A stretch of 64,000 nt of DNA from Kitagawia praeruptora (GCA_037693485.1 CM075353.1:104304501-104368500), one strand, 5' to 3'; shown: positions 21,986 through 33,564, numbered from the stretch's first letter. The notes: generated by a model from the letters alone, not told the origin. A program made the numbers and translations.

Positions 21986-24560
21986 TCAATCCAAAGGGCA
22001 TTTTAATGTAGCAGTATAATCCTCTATTTGTGATGAAAGAAGTGTGCTCGCGTACATGGAAATCTGATTATATCCCGAATAAGCGTTCATGAAACTCAAG
22101 AGAACATGCCCTGCTATTATATCTACCAACTGATCAATCTGAGGAAGAGGAAAACTATCCTTAGGGCAAGCCTTGTTCAAATCCTTGAAATCTACACAAG
22201 TCCTCCATTTCCCATTTAACGAAAACCGAGTTAGCTAACCATTTTGGTAGTGAGACTCTTTAATCAAGCCAACGTTTAATACTCTGCCCACCTCTTCCTT
22301 CAACGCTAGAGCTCTCTCTCCACTTACTTGTCGACGTTTCTGGCGAATACCTTTCTTGGTGGGATCTATATTCAGATGATGGCACAAAACTTTTGGATCA
22401 ATTCCCACCATAGCAGCATGACTCCAAGCAAAAACATCTAGGTTATCCAAAAGAAAGTTGGTGAGCATTCCTCTCAACTTAGATTTCAACTGAGATCCGA
22501 TCTTCAAAATTTTACTTGAATCTCTAGCATCGACCAAAATTGAGATTGAATCTTCTGTCGAATCTATCTTTTCCACCGGTTGAGGCATTCTTCGATCAAT
22601 ATCAAAATCAAGACTTTGAGGGTCTTCAATCATGGCACCATCCTTGGAGGGCACATCCTCTTTGAGAGGGAAGTATTCCTCGACAAGGGCATTCACCATG
22701 CCTTCTAATGACATTCTTCTTCCCTTGATCTTTTTATCTCATCAGGACTTTCTTCTTCAAGCTTTTCTAGAATCCCTTCTTGAAAGTCATCAGAGACGAG
22801 TATCTGAGGGTGTGCCCTCCAGGTGGACACCCCCTCATCTTCTGTTTTTTGAACAAAATAATGAGCCTGAATTTCTCCCTTGATGTTCATGATTCCTTCA
22901 GAGCTTCTTTTAATAAGGGCGCGCCCTCCATCCTTTTATCTCCTGAAACCTTTATTTCTTCCAATAAGGGGGCGTCCTACTACGGCATTGTGAGCTATCT
23001 CCTGATCCAAAACCATGAATTCCATCATCCGAGTTACTGAGAGAGAACCTTCTCCAAGAGTTACTGGTAACCTGATTGCATCGATCACTACACAACTTCT
23101 CCTGAAAAACCATAAATCCATGCATTTTCTGGAAATCCCAACTTCTTGTAAGTGTCGTAATACAGAATATTCACTGAACTTCCATTGTATACAAAAACCC
23201 GATGCACGTTCTTAGAGCCAATCCATAACCAAGGTATTATTATGTGGGTGGTGCACCCATCTATCTTTATCTTCAGTGAAAGTGATACCCGCAAACTTCC
23301 CTCTCCAAAGCATTGTTATTATCACCCCCCAAGTGTTGTCCTCCAAAGATAGTGTGAATACTCCCTTCTTTGATAAATTTCTTCTCCTCAATTTTGTCCT
23401 CATCACGGAGGGCGCGCCCTCCGTTTTTCTTCTCAGGATTCTTCTTATGCTTCTTGACCTCTCTGACAATCCAATCGGTCAAGTATCCTTCCTTGATCAG
23501 ATGATCTTCAATTTTATCCTTCAGCTGACGACATTCATGAGTATTGTGACTTGTCAACTCATAGTACTCACAGTGCTTCTTCTTATCCTTGCTTTTCCAA
23601 GCAGACAGAGGAGACGGCTTCTTAACAAGCCCTTTATTCTTGTTCACCTCAAAGATGTGCTCAATCAAAGCCGATAATGGAGTGTAATTATTTGTCCTTC
23701 GATCATAAGAATACGTATCTGGAATTCCCCACTCTCTTCCAACACTAGTTGCATTCACTCCATTAGCGCCGATTCCGATACGATATACAGGACTTGTAAT
23801 CTTCCCCTTAGCGTTCCCTAAGCTTCTGTCTTCCGATTTTCCGCCAAGGATTACTCCACTATCTTAAAAGATTCAGCTTGTGCAAAAACATCAAACAACA
23901 TAGTTGAATCCCTTTCTTGAAGACACTTCCAGAAATCCGTCTCTACTTGCAAACCAGTTATCAAGAAACTCTTAAGTGTCTCATCAGTCGTTCCTCTAAC
24001 CAAAGCGAATTCTGCATTGAATCTTTTAAAGTAAGATTGAAGACTTTTGCCTTCTTTCTGCTTGATGTTGGCCAGAGTTGTAATGGGAGGAGCATACTTC
24101 ACTGTTGCTCAGAACTTGGCTAAGAACAAAGTCCTCATCATCCCCCAATAGGTAATCACTCCAGATCCAAGCTTTTGAAACCATTGCTAAGCATTCTCAC
24201 TGAAAGTTGTTGCCAGTAGATGACATCCAGCCAAGTCAGTTACTTGGTAAACATCCATCTCAATGTCAAAACATCCTAAGAATTCCACAGGGTCTCTGTT
24301 GAAAATGGAGATGGAGTTTGTGCCGTAGAAGGTATCATTCCTCCATCCAAGTGAGAAAGAAGCCTCTTCAAGTCGTCGACATTAAAAATCCTCACACATG
24401 GAATATTTTGAACATTTGGTGGCACAATTGTTTGAGTACCCATCAATGGTGGAGGTTTAGCTGTCGTCTGAGCATTTCCTGGAGCTCCGGCATGAAGTGT
24501 GAGAATTACCTCTTGAATCTGAATTTGTTCCTTTTGACTTTAAGCTTGTAGATTTCCTCC
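21986..24560 (-). pseudogene. gag-protease-RT remnant of the Tat-like element
   Basis: Minus-strand blocks in order. Gag: PPITTLANIKQKEGKSLQSY and FLITGL (23851-24102, more remnants to 24560). Gag C-terminal region with CEYYELTSHNTHECRQLKD (about 23510-23580). Protease: LWIGSKNVHRVFVYNGSSVN (about 23170-23235), where the usual catalytic Asp of D-N-G is Tyr. A linker with FAWSHAAMVGIDP (about 22410-22450). Start of RT: KDSFPLPQIDQLVD and SGYNQIS (22060-22160). The frame ends at about 21986; the RT active site, RNase H and integrase are absent. Several frameshifts and stops are present. Motifs fit the Tat/Ogre branch of Ty3/Gypsy. Confidence 0.82.
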
Positions 24561-27500
24561 AATCCGTGGATTCCCTTTAGGTCGTGGATTTCCCTGAGAA
24601 CCTCCTCGATGCTTTACTTTAGAGGGAGGGCGCACCCTCACTTCACTAGAAGTACTTGAAGGAATTTGAGTGATACGAGGAGCTCTTTCTCCTGAGGGCG
24701 CATCCTCTTTGTCGTGAAGTCGCCTCTCTTATTGATACTTCTTCATCCTCTAATCTTCATGGTCTCAACTACTTCTTCCAGCATCACCTTGAGGAGGAGC
24801 TCGTTCATATCCAAGGGGCCTCGACCTGTGATCAGGGGGCGCGCGCTATGGATCACCATCTCAAGGAAGGGCTCGTTCATGTCCAAGGGGCCTCGACCTG
24901 TAATCAGGGGGCACGCGTTGTGGATCACAGGTCCTCAATTCCAAGTGCTTCTCTTTCTTCTGATGCTCAAGGAGTACCATCCTTAGATTGTCATCACCAA
25001 TCATTTCTTCAAGCTAGCAAAATCTCTATTTTCTCTAGGAAGCCTCTCTGTCACGTTAGATTTCACTAAGGGCGCGCCCTGACCAATGTGGGTGAGGGGT
25101 CGCTTTCTCATGAACAGCCGGCATCCTACAATCACGAACTTCTCCATAGGATGTTCAACAATAGGGGCTCCCTCTTCAAAATAATCCATCCTTCAAGGAG
25201 TCACCAGTTGAAACTTCCTATCTTGCACATCCTCCCCTCCTCAAGAGCTTCCTTTGACCAAGATACTATCAAGTGGATTGATGACTTCATAGTTCGGGAA
25301 GAAGAAAACGTTCCGCATCGCATCTTCTACCCGAAGGCGCGTCCTCCATTGTATGAGAATTATTCAAACTCATCCTTCAGGGCGCGCCCTACAGGCATAA
25401 TCTTGCATTCTCGAAAACGTTGAAAATTTCACTAGGGAAAGTGTACACAAAGTGTACATGGACTACCCCCCTAGACTAGGAGGTAATTAATTTAGCTTGT
25501 AGTCTACTATTCAGGCATTGCTCTACTTCAATCAACTTCTGGTAGAAAGAGTGCATTCTCTGGTCACGGGCTACTTCAAATCTCATCCCATGAAGGGGCA
25601 TCTCAAAATGAGGCATCCTATGAATAACATCTCTCGAAGAGGCATCTCACTAGGAGGCATCCCCGTAGGGGTATTCCGCTGTTCACACAAACTTGAAATA
25701 CGTGTATATGTAGGGCTAGGGAGGTGCATCAATACTACCCCCCAGCATCAGAATATCATTCCTTAAAGAAGCGTCTCTTAAAGAGGCATCCCAAGAGGGG
25801 AATTTTAGGAGAGAGCCATTGGAGTTGCTGAGGACGCGCCCTGTCGCTTAGGGCGCGCCTTATGTGGACGAGGGCAATGACAAAGTCTCTTCTAGTTCGG
25901 ATGAATGTCATTCTTGTGTAAAGGGGCTCACTCATGACCTTGGGGCCTCAACCTGCCTATCAGGGGGCACACTCTAAGATTCATGGGGCCGCACATCAAT
26001 GCAATTTTCTTCAAGCAAAAGATATGCCATGGATCGTTGCGATCATACTTGCAGACGAAGCCACAACATGAGGTTGATAAGTTAGGGCGCGCCCTGATGC
26101 CTATCATTCAGGTCATTGTAGGTACGAGGGCGCGTCCTCTGTAGCAAAGTATAGTTTCTTCATAGAGGGGCTCGCTCACGACCTTGGGGCCGGAACTTAA
26201 TGATTAGGGGGCACACACTATGGTTCGTGGGGCCACAACTCAACAGCTTCTTTCCTTTTAGAATCCAAGCAGTAAATTATCCTCGTAGATATTGGAGTCC
26301 GCTTGAGCATTTTCATCTTTCCTTGAGGGCGCGCCCTAACTAGAAAGGTCCTCCAAGGGAGAGTTTCCTGAGGGCGCGTCCTATGTTGGAGGATTTTCCT
26401 GAAGAAGTGCATTTCCTTGAAGTTGAATCCTGATGTTGAGCATCTTCCCGGGGTTGGGGATTTTCACCCTATCTTTCACGTGGTGATCAGGACAAGCAAT
26501 ATCATTCCTACGTCCTTGGCTTCACTATCTTTCAATGAGAGCTCAAGGAAGGGCTCTCTCGTGTCCAAGGGGCCTCGACCTGTAATCAGGGGGCACGCGC
26601 TGTGGATCACGGGGCCTCGATTCCAAGTGTTCTCCGTTTCCTTGGTCAGGAAAACCCCTGCAGGCCTTCTCACCAGGCAAACCCCTGTTGGCCTTCTCAG
26701 CAGGCAAACCCCTGTAACTTTATACATGCAAAATATGGAGTAAAATAATATAGAGGTTGTATACTACCTGAAGGCGCGCCCAGTCAGGGGAAGGCGCGCT
26801 TCGTAATAATCTTCTGAGGCCTGTTCTGCTTGAATTAGCAAAACTCACCATTTGCAGCTCTCTTCTATATCATCTTCCATGGGTGTTCCCTGTAGCACGT
26901 CCTGGCAGTGCGTTCTTGATAAGAGATGATGCACCTTTTAGAGAATCTTTGAGGCTTTTCTTTCGAGGGAGGGCACGACCTCGACCTCACTTCACTGGAG
27001 GTATCTAAAGGAACTTGAAAAATACGAGGGAATCTACCACCTGACAGCGAGCCCACTTTATTATGAGGTATATCTATCCCCTCGATATATCTCCATTCTT
27101 CTATCATCGTTATCACGGCTACTTCTTCTTTTAGTATTATCGCGGAGAGTTTGTTCGAATCCAAGGGGCCGCAACCTGTTATCAACAGGGGGCGCGCGCT
27201 GTGGATTACCACTCCGTGCTAGAACCCGTTTGCATCCAAGGGGCCCAGACCTGTTATTAACAGCGGGCGCGCGCTGTGGACTATCACTCCGTGGAAGGCT
27301 CGCTCATGCCCAAGGGGCCTCGACCTGTAATCAGGGGGCACGCGCTGTGGATCATGGGGCCTCGCTCCCGAGCCTTATTCCTAGACGTTCCTTCAAGCTA
27401 GCAAAGCTCCTCCTCATAGTAGCGAGGTTTTCCTTAATTCGTTGGATTTCACCAGATGGGTGAGGAGCCGCCCTCTCTAGAGGATGCATCCTGGAGATGA

Positions 27501-28354
27501 GGACGTTTTCAACCATTGAATCTTCCTAGAAGTTGGAAATCATCCGAGCCTTGGCAACCACCCTCAGGGCGCGCCCTGAGGTTTATTGGGTATTCTCCTT
27601 CACCATCTTTAACTCCATCTTTAACTCGAGGATTCTCCTACAAAAGTCCAAGAAACAAACAACAAAAATCTCAACAAAACAAGTCAAGGGTTACCTTGAG
27701 GGCACATCTTGATGGTGAGGGCGCGCCATAATAGTGGACGAGTTCCCGATAATTGCGTCTCTTCTCTGGAACATCCTTCTTCGAATCATATTTGAAATCG
27801 CCCCATGGAAAACCTAGTTCGACGTCATTGACCGGAAATCACCATTCTTGAAAATACCCGGAACTGTCTTTTTGCAACGGCAGCGTGAAAATTATCTTCA
27901 GAACCATATTTTCTTCATCACATCGAATCTCACTAAGGGTGCGCCCAGAGCGGCGGGGATGAGGGCGCGCCCTCTCTTGAGGATCCAAGAACCACTTCGA
28001 GAACTTTCCTAACTTGGAGGGCTTTCCTTGTTCGGCGATGATTTTGTGGGATCCTCCGAAATTTTCTCCTACTTTCTTGCACTTTATCCGCAGAACTCAA
28101 TCTTGACCCGAAGTTATTTATGGAATCTCTCATACGATAAAGTTGCTCCATTGACTCCGAATTACTGATAAGAACGGGCGGCTATCCGCCGGCGATGGAT
28201 TGAGTTCCATGGTGGTGCAGAGAAGTAGAGAACCCCCCAAGCTATCTTCAGAATCGTAATAATCTTCTTAATGAGAACCTCCACCTTAATTGTGAGACAT
28301 CTTTTCCTCCTAAGATGAAGATCTTGATTGGCTGCCCTCCTTCTAGCGCCAATT
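24560..28354 (-). repeat. Long repetitive leader with GGGCGCGCCC palindromes and 50-bp modules
   Basis: Between the primer-binding site and gag there is no coding sequence. The region holds many copies of the palindrome GGGCGCGCCC or one-base variants, and about eight copies of a ~50-bp module (AAGGGGCC-TCGACCTG-TATCAGGGGGC-CGCGCTGTGGAT) near 24818, 24879, 25934, 26173, 26567, 27159, 27236 and 27312. A third short module (CAGGCAAACCCCTG..GGCCTTCT) is tandem at 26640-26710 and occurs in the LTRs. Confidence 0.8.
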
Positions 28355-29372
28355 TGTTGACGGAGGAATTTGGTAACAACAAAATTTGAGGTACGTCACC
28401 GGAATCAAGATCTATGATGGTGGCCCTTCGCCGGAAAAGTCGCCGGAGTGTGGTGATTGTGATGAATTGGGGGCTGAGATTGAGAGGGTTCTTGGTGGTG
28501 GCTCGTAGAGCTCTTCGCTTCCATCCCCCTCAATTTGCCTGCGTACCTCTGTATTTATAGAGGATCAAGCCCACGTAGTTCTTGGAGAGCAAGAAACCCA
28601 ATTGGGCTTAGGTATCGATCCAGCATCCGGAATGTTCTACTATGGGGCCTAACCACAAAAGGCCCAAGACTCATCCAAGATCTCAAGACTTCACGAATAT
28701 GGAAACTTCCCCCGTCGAGGACTAGTCCTATTCGCTACAAGCTATTTCTTGATTTCAAGGATGCAGGTAAAGCCATGGTTTACCCCAAGTGCAGAACGCA
28801 TCCCTGTCCCCCGAATGAGAAGCACCCACCAGATAGCAGGACAGGTGATCCGTAGCTTTTGGGTGCAAAGTGCAGGATTACTCCAAAGTTCCCCAATGAG
28901 GGCGCGCCCATTGGCTACCGGAACAGAGCTCCCAAAGCACACACCAGAAAGTCCCCATCTTTCCACCTTAGGGCGCACGGATGCATCCCTTAGCGTCTAA
29001 GAAGGGTCCTTATATCCAGGCAAACCCCTGGAGGCCTTCTGCGACGGACATCCCCCTCCTGAGATACGACAGGAGGGAATTCTTCAACTTCTGGAATCCC
29101 AACTTGAGTAGAATCCCAACCTGAGTAGAATCCCAACTTGAGTAGAATCCCAGGAGAGATTTCTTCAGTGACTTCTTGGAAAATAAACGTAAATATAAGT
29201 CTTTATCATGTTTTAGTATTTAGGGCGCGCCCTCTTTGTAGAGAAAGAGAGGGCGCGTCCTGACTTCTCCATTTTCTGCCAAAACCCTAATTAATCCTAG
29301 AATTCCCCAAATTGAACCCGTATTTGGCCCAAATTCATCTTAAAATACCCGAACCGAATTTTGGGCATAACA
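28355..29372 (-). repeat. 5' LTR of the Tat-like element
   Basis: Partner of 20525-21559, with three instead of four 17-bp units. On the minus strand its end is followed by AAT and the candidate primer-binding site. Short open frames inside it occur in both LTRs and have no recognisable motif. Confidence 0.95.
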
Positions 29373-29558
29373 TGGGGTGTTATAGTTAACCTTTAAAAAC
29401 TTTTTTAAGAACAATTATAGTAACAAATGAATATAAAAAAATTGATTAAAAAAGAACATAAAAGAAATGAATTTATTTGAAAAATGAACTTATAAGTAAA
29501 GTAGGGCCCTAGGCCCACATAAAACACCAGAAAAAAAAACCGGTCAAGAATGTTGCAA

Positions 29559-29949
29559 GAGCAACTCCAATGCAACGAGTCCTTACCTATATTTGTCATA
29601 TGTGTATAAATTTTAGGGACTTAGCTTTAAAATTCATGCTCCAATAGAAGTCCCTATCCCCTATAATTTTTAGGGGAGAGAAAATACAACCCCTTATTTA
29701 GGGGAGAGAAAAGCACCTCCCTATAATGACACATCATCATTATTTCCTTATAATATAATATATATCTATATCAATACATTCATCTATTTTCTATATTACC
29801 TAAAATATTGATTAAATATTATTTTTTAAGTTATAGGTAATGAATATAGGTAACACCATTGGAGTAAAAGAACTTTTTGATTACCTATATTTTAAGTAAT
29901 CATATTATATTTTAGGGAATGAAAATAGGATTTGCCCTCGGAGATGCTC
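29559..29949. mobile_element. MITE, GAGCAWCTCC family (copy 1)
   Basis: Ends GAGCAACTCCAATG and, inverted, GAGCATCTCCGAG enclose 391 bp without coding sequence. CAA precedes it and TAA follows, a degraded 3-bp duplication. The interior (GTCCTTACCTATAT, TTAGGGGAGAGAAA, ATTTTAAGTAATCAT-like segments) matches the element at 38035-38431. It is probably a PIF/Harbinger-derived MITE. Confidence 0.7.
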
Positions 29950-30318
29950 TAATGTTGTTGGATACATTTATAGCTGAGAATCTGAGATTAACATAGGATT
30001 TTGCTTACGCATTTGGGCGGTACTCTGTTGAAGCAAAAATGGTGTGGCGATGTAAAATTGTTCCCTTGATTCTATTCATCTAATCCATTGGCAATCTAAA
30101 CCTTCTGGAGCTTTTGTATTTAGTATATCTGCTTTCGCCGACAAAGAGCAGATATACATACATCTCCGGTATCAAGTATGTATATTCTCATACATCATCT
30201 TTCTAATATTATTATTAATTGTCTACTTTTTTTAATTGGTGTTGGATTAACGATTATGTATATATTAGAGCTTAATAGTTTTTAAAATTTTTAAAAAGCC
30301 TTAATTCGTTAAAAATCC

Positions 30319-30362
30319 GTCCCGCATCGAGATAATTGGTAGATTAAAACGTGTTTATATAG
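30319..30362 (+). promoter_or_regulatory. Pol III type-3-like promoter (USE + TATA) of ncRNA copy A
   Basis: GTCCCGCATCG (30319-30329) matches the plant USE RTCCCACATCG at 10 of 11 bases. Exactly 24 bp later TTTATATA begins at 30354. A G at 30386 lies about 31 bp from the TATA start, the expected initiation distance. Confidence 0.65.
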
Positions 30363-30385
30363 AATAATGCTAATTATATGCAATT

Positions 30386-30624
30386 GAGGGAGTGTGGGAT
30401 AAGGGGCAGCGGAGCATGCCCGGCCGACCCTAACCTTGCTCCGGTTACATGGAGTAGTCTAATTGTATAAAACAACAGGTGATTCCGCCCGGTGCATCCC
30501 GTTCATGTACCCCTCCGCTGCTATTGTGGGCCTTATGATCCCTTTTGACTGGTTGAAGGGTTGGCTCTTGTGCCGTAAATCCTGCCAGCCAGGTTCGGCA
30601 CTCCCTCCACCCCCCACAATTTTT
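30386..30624 (+). ncRNA. Putative Pol III ncRNA, about 239 nt (copy A), family unknown
   Basis: The unit starts at the predicted initiation G (GAGGGAGTGTGGG) and ends in TTTTT at 30620-30624, followed by another T-run. The termini can pair (GGGAGTG with CACTCCC, TGTGGGG with CCCCACA). Other helices readable by eye are GCAGCGGAG with CTCCGCTGC, a CTCC-GGAG hairpin around GGTTACAT, and a 3' hairpin GTGCCG-CGGCAC with an inner CCTG-CAGG stem. A near-identical unit with the same promoter is at 41455-41694. Short ORFs here have no protein motif. Plant Pol III RNAs of this size include telomerase RNA, RNase MRP RNA and 7SL RNA. I saw no diagnostic motif of U3, U6 or SRP RNA. It could also be a decayed copy of a functional locus elsewhere. 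Confidence 0.5.
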
Positions 30625-31748
30625 GTTTTTTGGTTTGATTTTTGTTATGATTTGTTTCACAATGTTTCCAAACATTCCAGTTTTGAAAATAAAAATTATT
30701 AACCTTAGTTAATATGCTAAAGTTTGGTTCATGATCATACAGTGTTTGCAATGATGTTCCAAATGTCACAGGTCGGACTTAAGGAGTATATTGTTCTTTC
30801 TCTATGCTGTTTTTGTAGTTTGTTCCGTCTCGTTGATGTGTTTGTTTTACATTCTGTTGGTTTATAAACGTTTATGAATTTGCATCACTACTTATCTGAC
30901 AAGAATTGTTTTATTGTTTTGGCTGAGTTTCGATTCGGTTGATCGCATATTTAATGTATCTCACGTCCTTTTTGAAAATCAAATACCCAGTGTGCAGATT
31001 ACTTGTGGCTCATATTTCAGAAGTTCTTTCTAAATTGGAGAATTAGTAAAAAATGGCTTATTTCAGAAGTTCTTTCTTATGTTTGTTTATTATACATGTC
31101 CCACCTCATTATGTTTATAAACTATTATCCTACTTATATACAATGATATGTATAAGATATATTTTTTTAAATTGCAGAAGCAAGGGCTTTCCCAAAGTTT
31201 GAGAGATGAAGTGTTAAAACCCGGTCAACATCTTGACACCAGCTCCAGGTCCTGTCTCTCCATCATCTAAAGCTCTAATATCTGCTGCTGCTTATATGGT
31301 TGCATTAAAGCAGCTAATTTCTGAAGTCTGCCGAAATACTCAAAAACACTAGCTTTGGATAAGAAAAATAATCGTGGTCCTAATCAGCATAAAAGGAGGG
31401 GAGTTCTAGAGGATGCGGCAAACTGCTACAATGCAATCAAACTTATGGTATTAAATTTACTTCTGATATTTTTACGTTTAAATCATATATTTTATATTTT
31501 TTTGACAGGTACGTTTAAATCATATAGAAGAAGTGGAAATCTACCTCTATCTTCATCATATAGATCTTGCTTATGTTGCTGTTTAGTATGTATACTGATG
31601 GTTTGCATGAACCTTAGCTGTGCTCTTATTCTACACAATCTAGAACCTTTTTTAATTAATTAGTAGTCCTTCCATCATCGAGACTTGACGCCCCAATGAA
31701 CCAAGGGAAGGGGAAATGACGCCCCAATGAACCTTATTTAATTAATTA

Positions 31749-31960
31749 GTGGTTCGACACTCCTTCCACCCCCACCCTTTTGCTTTTTTAGTTTTATTTT
31801 GTTACGATTTGTTTCACCGAGTCATCAAACGTTTTCAAACATTACAATTTTGAAAAAAAAATGATTACCTAGTCAATATGCTAAATTTTGTTTTACAGTC
31901 CTTCATTGTTTCCACTGATGTCCAACATGTTGGACTTAAGAAGTTCTTTGTTCTTTCTCT
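31749..31960 (+). repeat. Partial duplicate of the ncRNA 3' end and downstream flank
   Basis: GGTTCGACACTCCTTCCACCC at 31751 repeats the 3' end of the ncRNA at 30386-30624. The sequence after it (to about 32115) follows the downstream flank of copy A (30624-30990), with substitutions. The 5' two-thirds of the RNA and its promoter are absent, so this is a tandem pseudocopy. Confidence 0.7.
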
Positions 31961-32736
31961 ATGATGTTTTTGTTTTACATTCTGTTGGGTTATTAATGTT
32001 CATGAATTTGCATCAGTATTACTCTAACAAGAATTATTTTATTGTTAAGGGTGAGTTTTGATTTTGGTTGATCACATATATTATGTATTACACGTCTTAT
32101 TTTGAAAATCAAAGACCTGGTTTGATAGTAAATTAGTGTGCATAATACTAGTGGCACATAGAAGCAGTATTTTGAAATAATGGTTTATTAGCTTTCTGCT
32201 AGTCTAAATAACTTCTGCTTTCTCTAGAAAAGCTCTGTGTTGAAGGTTACTTCAAGCTTGTGGAACCTTAAAGAGAGTCCAGTTATCAAGTGATCTTAGT
32301 AATGTAGGTCATGAAGCTTCTCTGACGTAGGTAGGTTTGGTAATGTAGCAGGGGTAAGGGTAGGAATTAGTGTCCCTACGCTCCCTGATTAAAGGAGTTT
32401 AAATATAAACAGTTGACTCTCCCATAAACGCGCTGTCTCCCACTGCTCTTTGTTGTACCTCTCCACGGGCCAACACAATGATGTGGGTCTGGGAAGACAT
32501 GTTCACATGACAATATATGTGCTTATGTTGAATTGGGTGTTTCTTCTTGCTTCTAATATTTGTAACTTACTAAATTAATTTATATTTGTCTCAATCCATT
32601 AAAATGATACTTTGTTCACATAAGTTATGCGGCAAATTAAAGTTGACTGTCCTGTAGGTAGTGTCAAATGCTATTAAATCTTCAAGTACCAACTGTTTCT
32701 TATTAGCAATTATGTTATATTTTGTTTATTATTCAC

Positions 32737-32779
32737 ATCCCACATCATTATGTTGAAAAACTATTATCTTATTTATATA
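32737..32779 (+). promoter_or_regulatory. Pol III type-3-like promoter of tRNA-like unit 1
   Basis: ATCCCACATCA (32737-32747; 10 of 11 with the USE), 24-bp gap, TTTATATA (32772-32779). A G at 32803 follows 31 bp from the TATA start. The geometry is identical to that at 30319 and 33499. Confidence 0.65.
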
Positions 32780-32802
32780 CAATGATATGTATAACCTATA
32801 TT

Positions 32803-32983
32803 GCCGCAGTAGCACTCAATAGTATTTCAATAACCTTTGCATGTGGAAGATCAACGCTGAAACTATCAAAAAATAAATAAAAAAAACCCTTGCGAATTTG
32901 CAAGTGTTAATAAAACACACACCTGCGTAAGTGGAGGATCAACGCTGAAACGGCAAATCCGGGTTCGAATCCCGGCTGCGGCA
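32803..32983 (+). ncRNA. tRNA-like Pol III RNA, unit 1 (181 nt)
   Basis: It begins GCCGCAG at the predicted start and ends CTGCGGC plus A, followed by AA-less T8 (32985-32992 after one A). The first seven and last seven bases form a perfect acceptor-like stem. A perfect T-arm CCGGG-TTCGAAT-CCCGG (box B GGTTCGAATCC) precedes the 3' strand. The middle is not a normal tRNA: there is no good D-arm or box A, and the segment GATCAACGCTGAAAC occurs twice, separated by a variable A-rich insert. The external promoter, stem and terminator agree on the ends, which argues for a real transcript. It may be an evolved tRNA relative, a tRNA-like domain of a longer RNA, or a pseudogene. No amino-acid identity is assigned. 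Confidence 0.5.
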
Positions 32984-33498
32984 ATTTTTTTTGTGATCTG
33001 CTAATTTTAAAAACCTAACTACATCTGAATTCTTATTAAAAAAATGTTTTCCTAAACATTTGTGACTTATTTACACTTGATAGATCGTACTATTTAGGTT
33101 TATCCAAGATTTTATTTCTTTCCTACTTGTTACGTCTTGCCATGCTTGTAAAAATAGTGACACGTTTGTTTGTTAAATTTAGTCGCCTGCCTACTAAAAC
33201 GAAATTAGTCTATTACTTTTACCCTTAAATTGTATCACAGAACTTCTTGTGCACACGTTGTGATACTCACATTGTGTATGTCCTTCCAAAGGCGCAGGTT
33301 CTTTTATCTTTCATGGTTTTTTTCTTGGAACTGAATTGTTGTTTTTTTTACTCAGGTTACCGGTTTTGTTAAAAGGTTGCTGGATCACTGGAATGTGAAG
33401 CATTGTATAGTGTATGTAAAGTTTCTTCGAAGCAAGCAGTGCATTAAGTACCAACTGTTTCTTATTTGCAATTATCTTATATTGTGTTTATTATTCAC

Positions 33499-33541
33499 GT
33501 CCCACATCAGTATGTTGAAAAACTATTATCTTATTTATATA
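33499..33541 (+). promoter_or_regulatory. Pol III type-3-like promoter of tRNA-like unit 2
   Basis: GTCCCACATCA (33499-33509), 24-bp gap, TTTATATA (33534-33541), G at 33565 again 31 bp from the TATA start. Confidence 0.65.
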
Positions 33542-33564
33542 CTATGATATGTATAACCTATATT

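Larger units (their letters stand above)
20525..29372 (-). mobile_element. Ty3/Gypsy LTR retrotransposon (Tat/Ogre-like), young, coding-defective
   Basis: LTRs at 20525-21559 and 28355-29372 begin TGTTGACGG and end CATAACA in plus orientation, and TGGGG (20520-20524 and 29373-29377) is duplicated at the target. The element is read on the minus strand, so the 5' LTR is the right one. Next to it lies a candidate primer-binding site (TGGCGCTAGAAGG, minus strand); next to the left LTR is the polypurine tract GGGGGGGGTAGT. The coding part (21986-24560) holds only gag, protease and the first part of RT, all broken. 24560-28354 is a long non-coding leader rich in repeats. The LTRs differ by a few bases and one 17-bp repeat unit, so the insertion is recent although the copy cannot encode its own pol. 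Confidence 0.92.

Noticed and set aside
24560..28350. CRISPR-like array because of repeated GC motifs
   Set aside because: Spacing is irregular, the motif is a palindrome within a plant retrotransposon, and spacers themselves are repeated.
30463..30702. 79-codon ORF repeated at 41524
   Set aside because: It overlaps the putative ncRNA; frames in the two copies are broken by indels that leave the RNA pairing intact, arguing against coding.
32951..32983. Ordinary nuclear tRNA gene
   Set aside because: Acceptor and T-arm fit, but D-arm, box A and anticodon arm cannot be placed and the core is doubled, so no tRNA identity is given.
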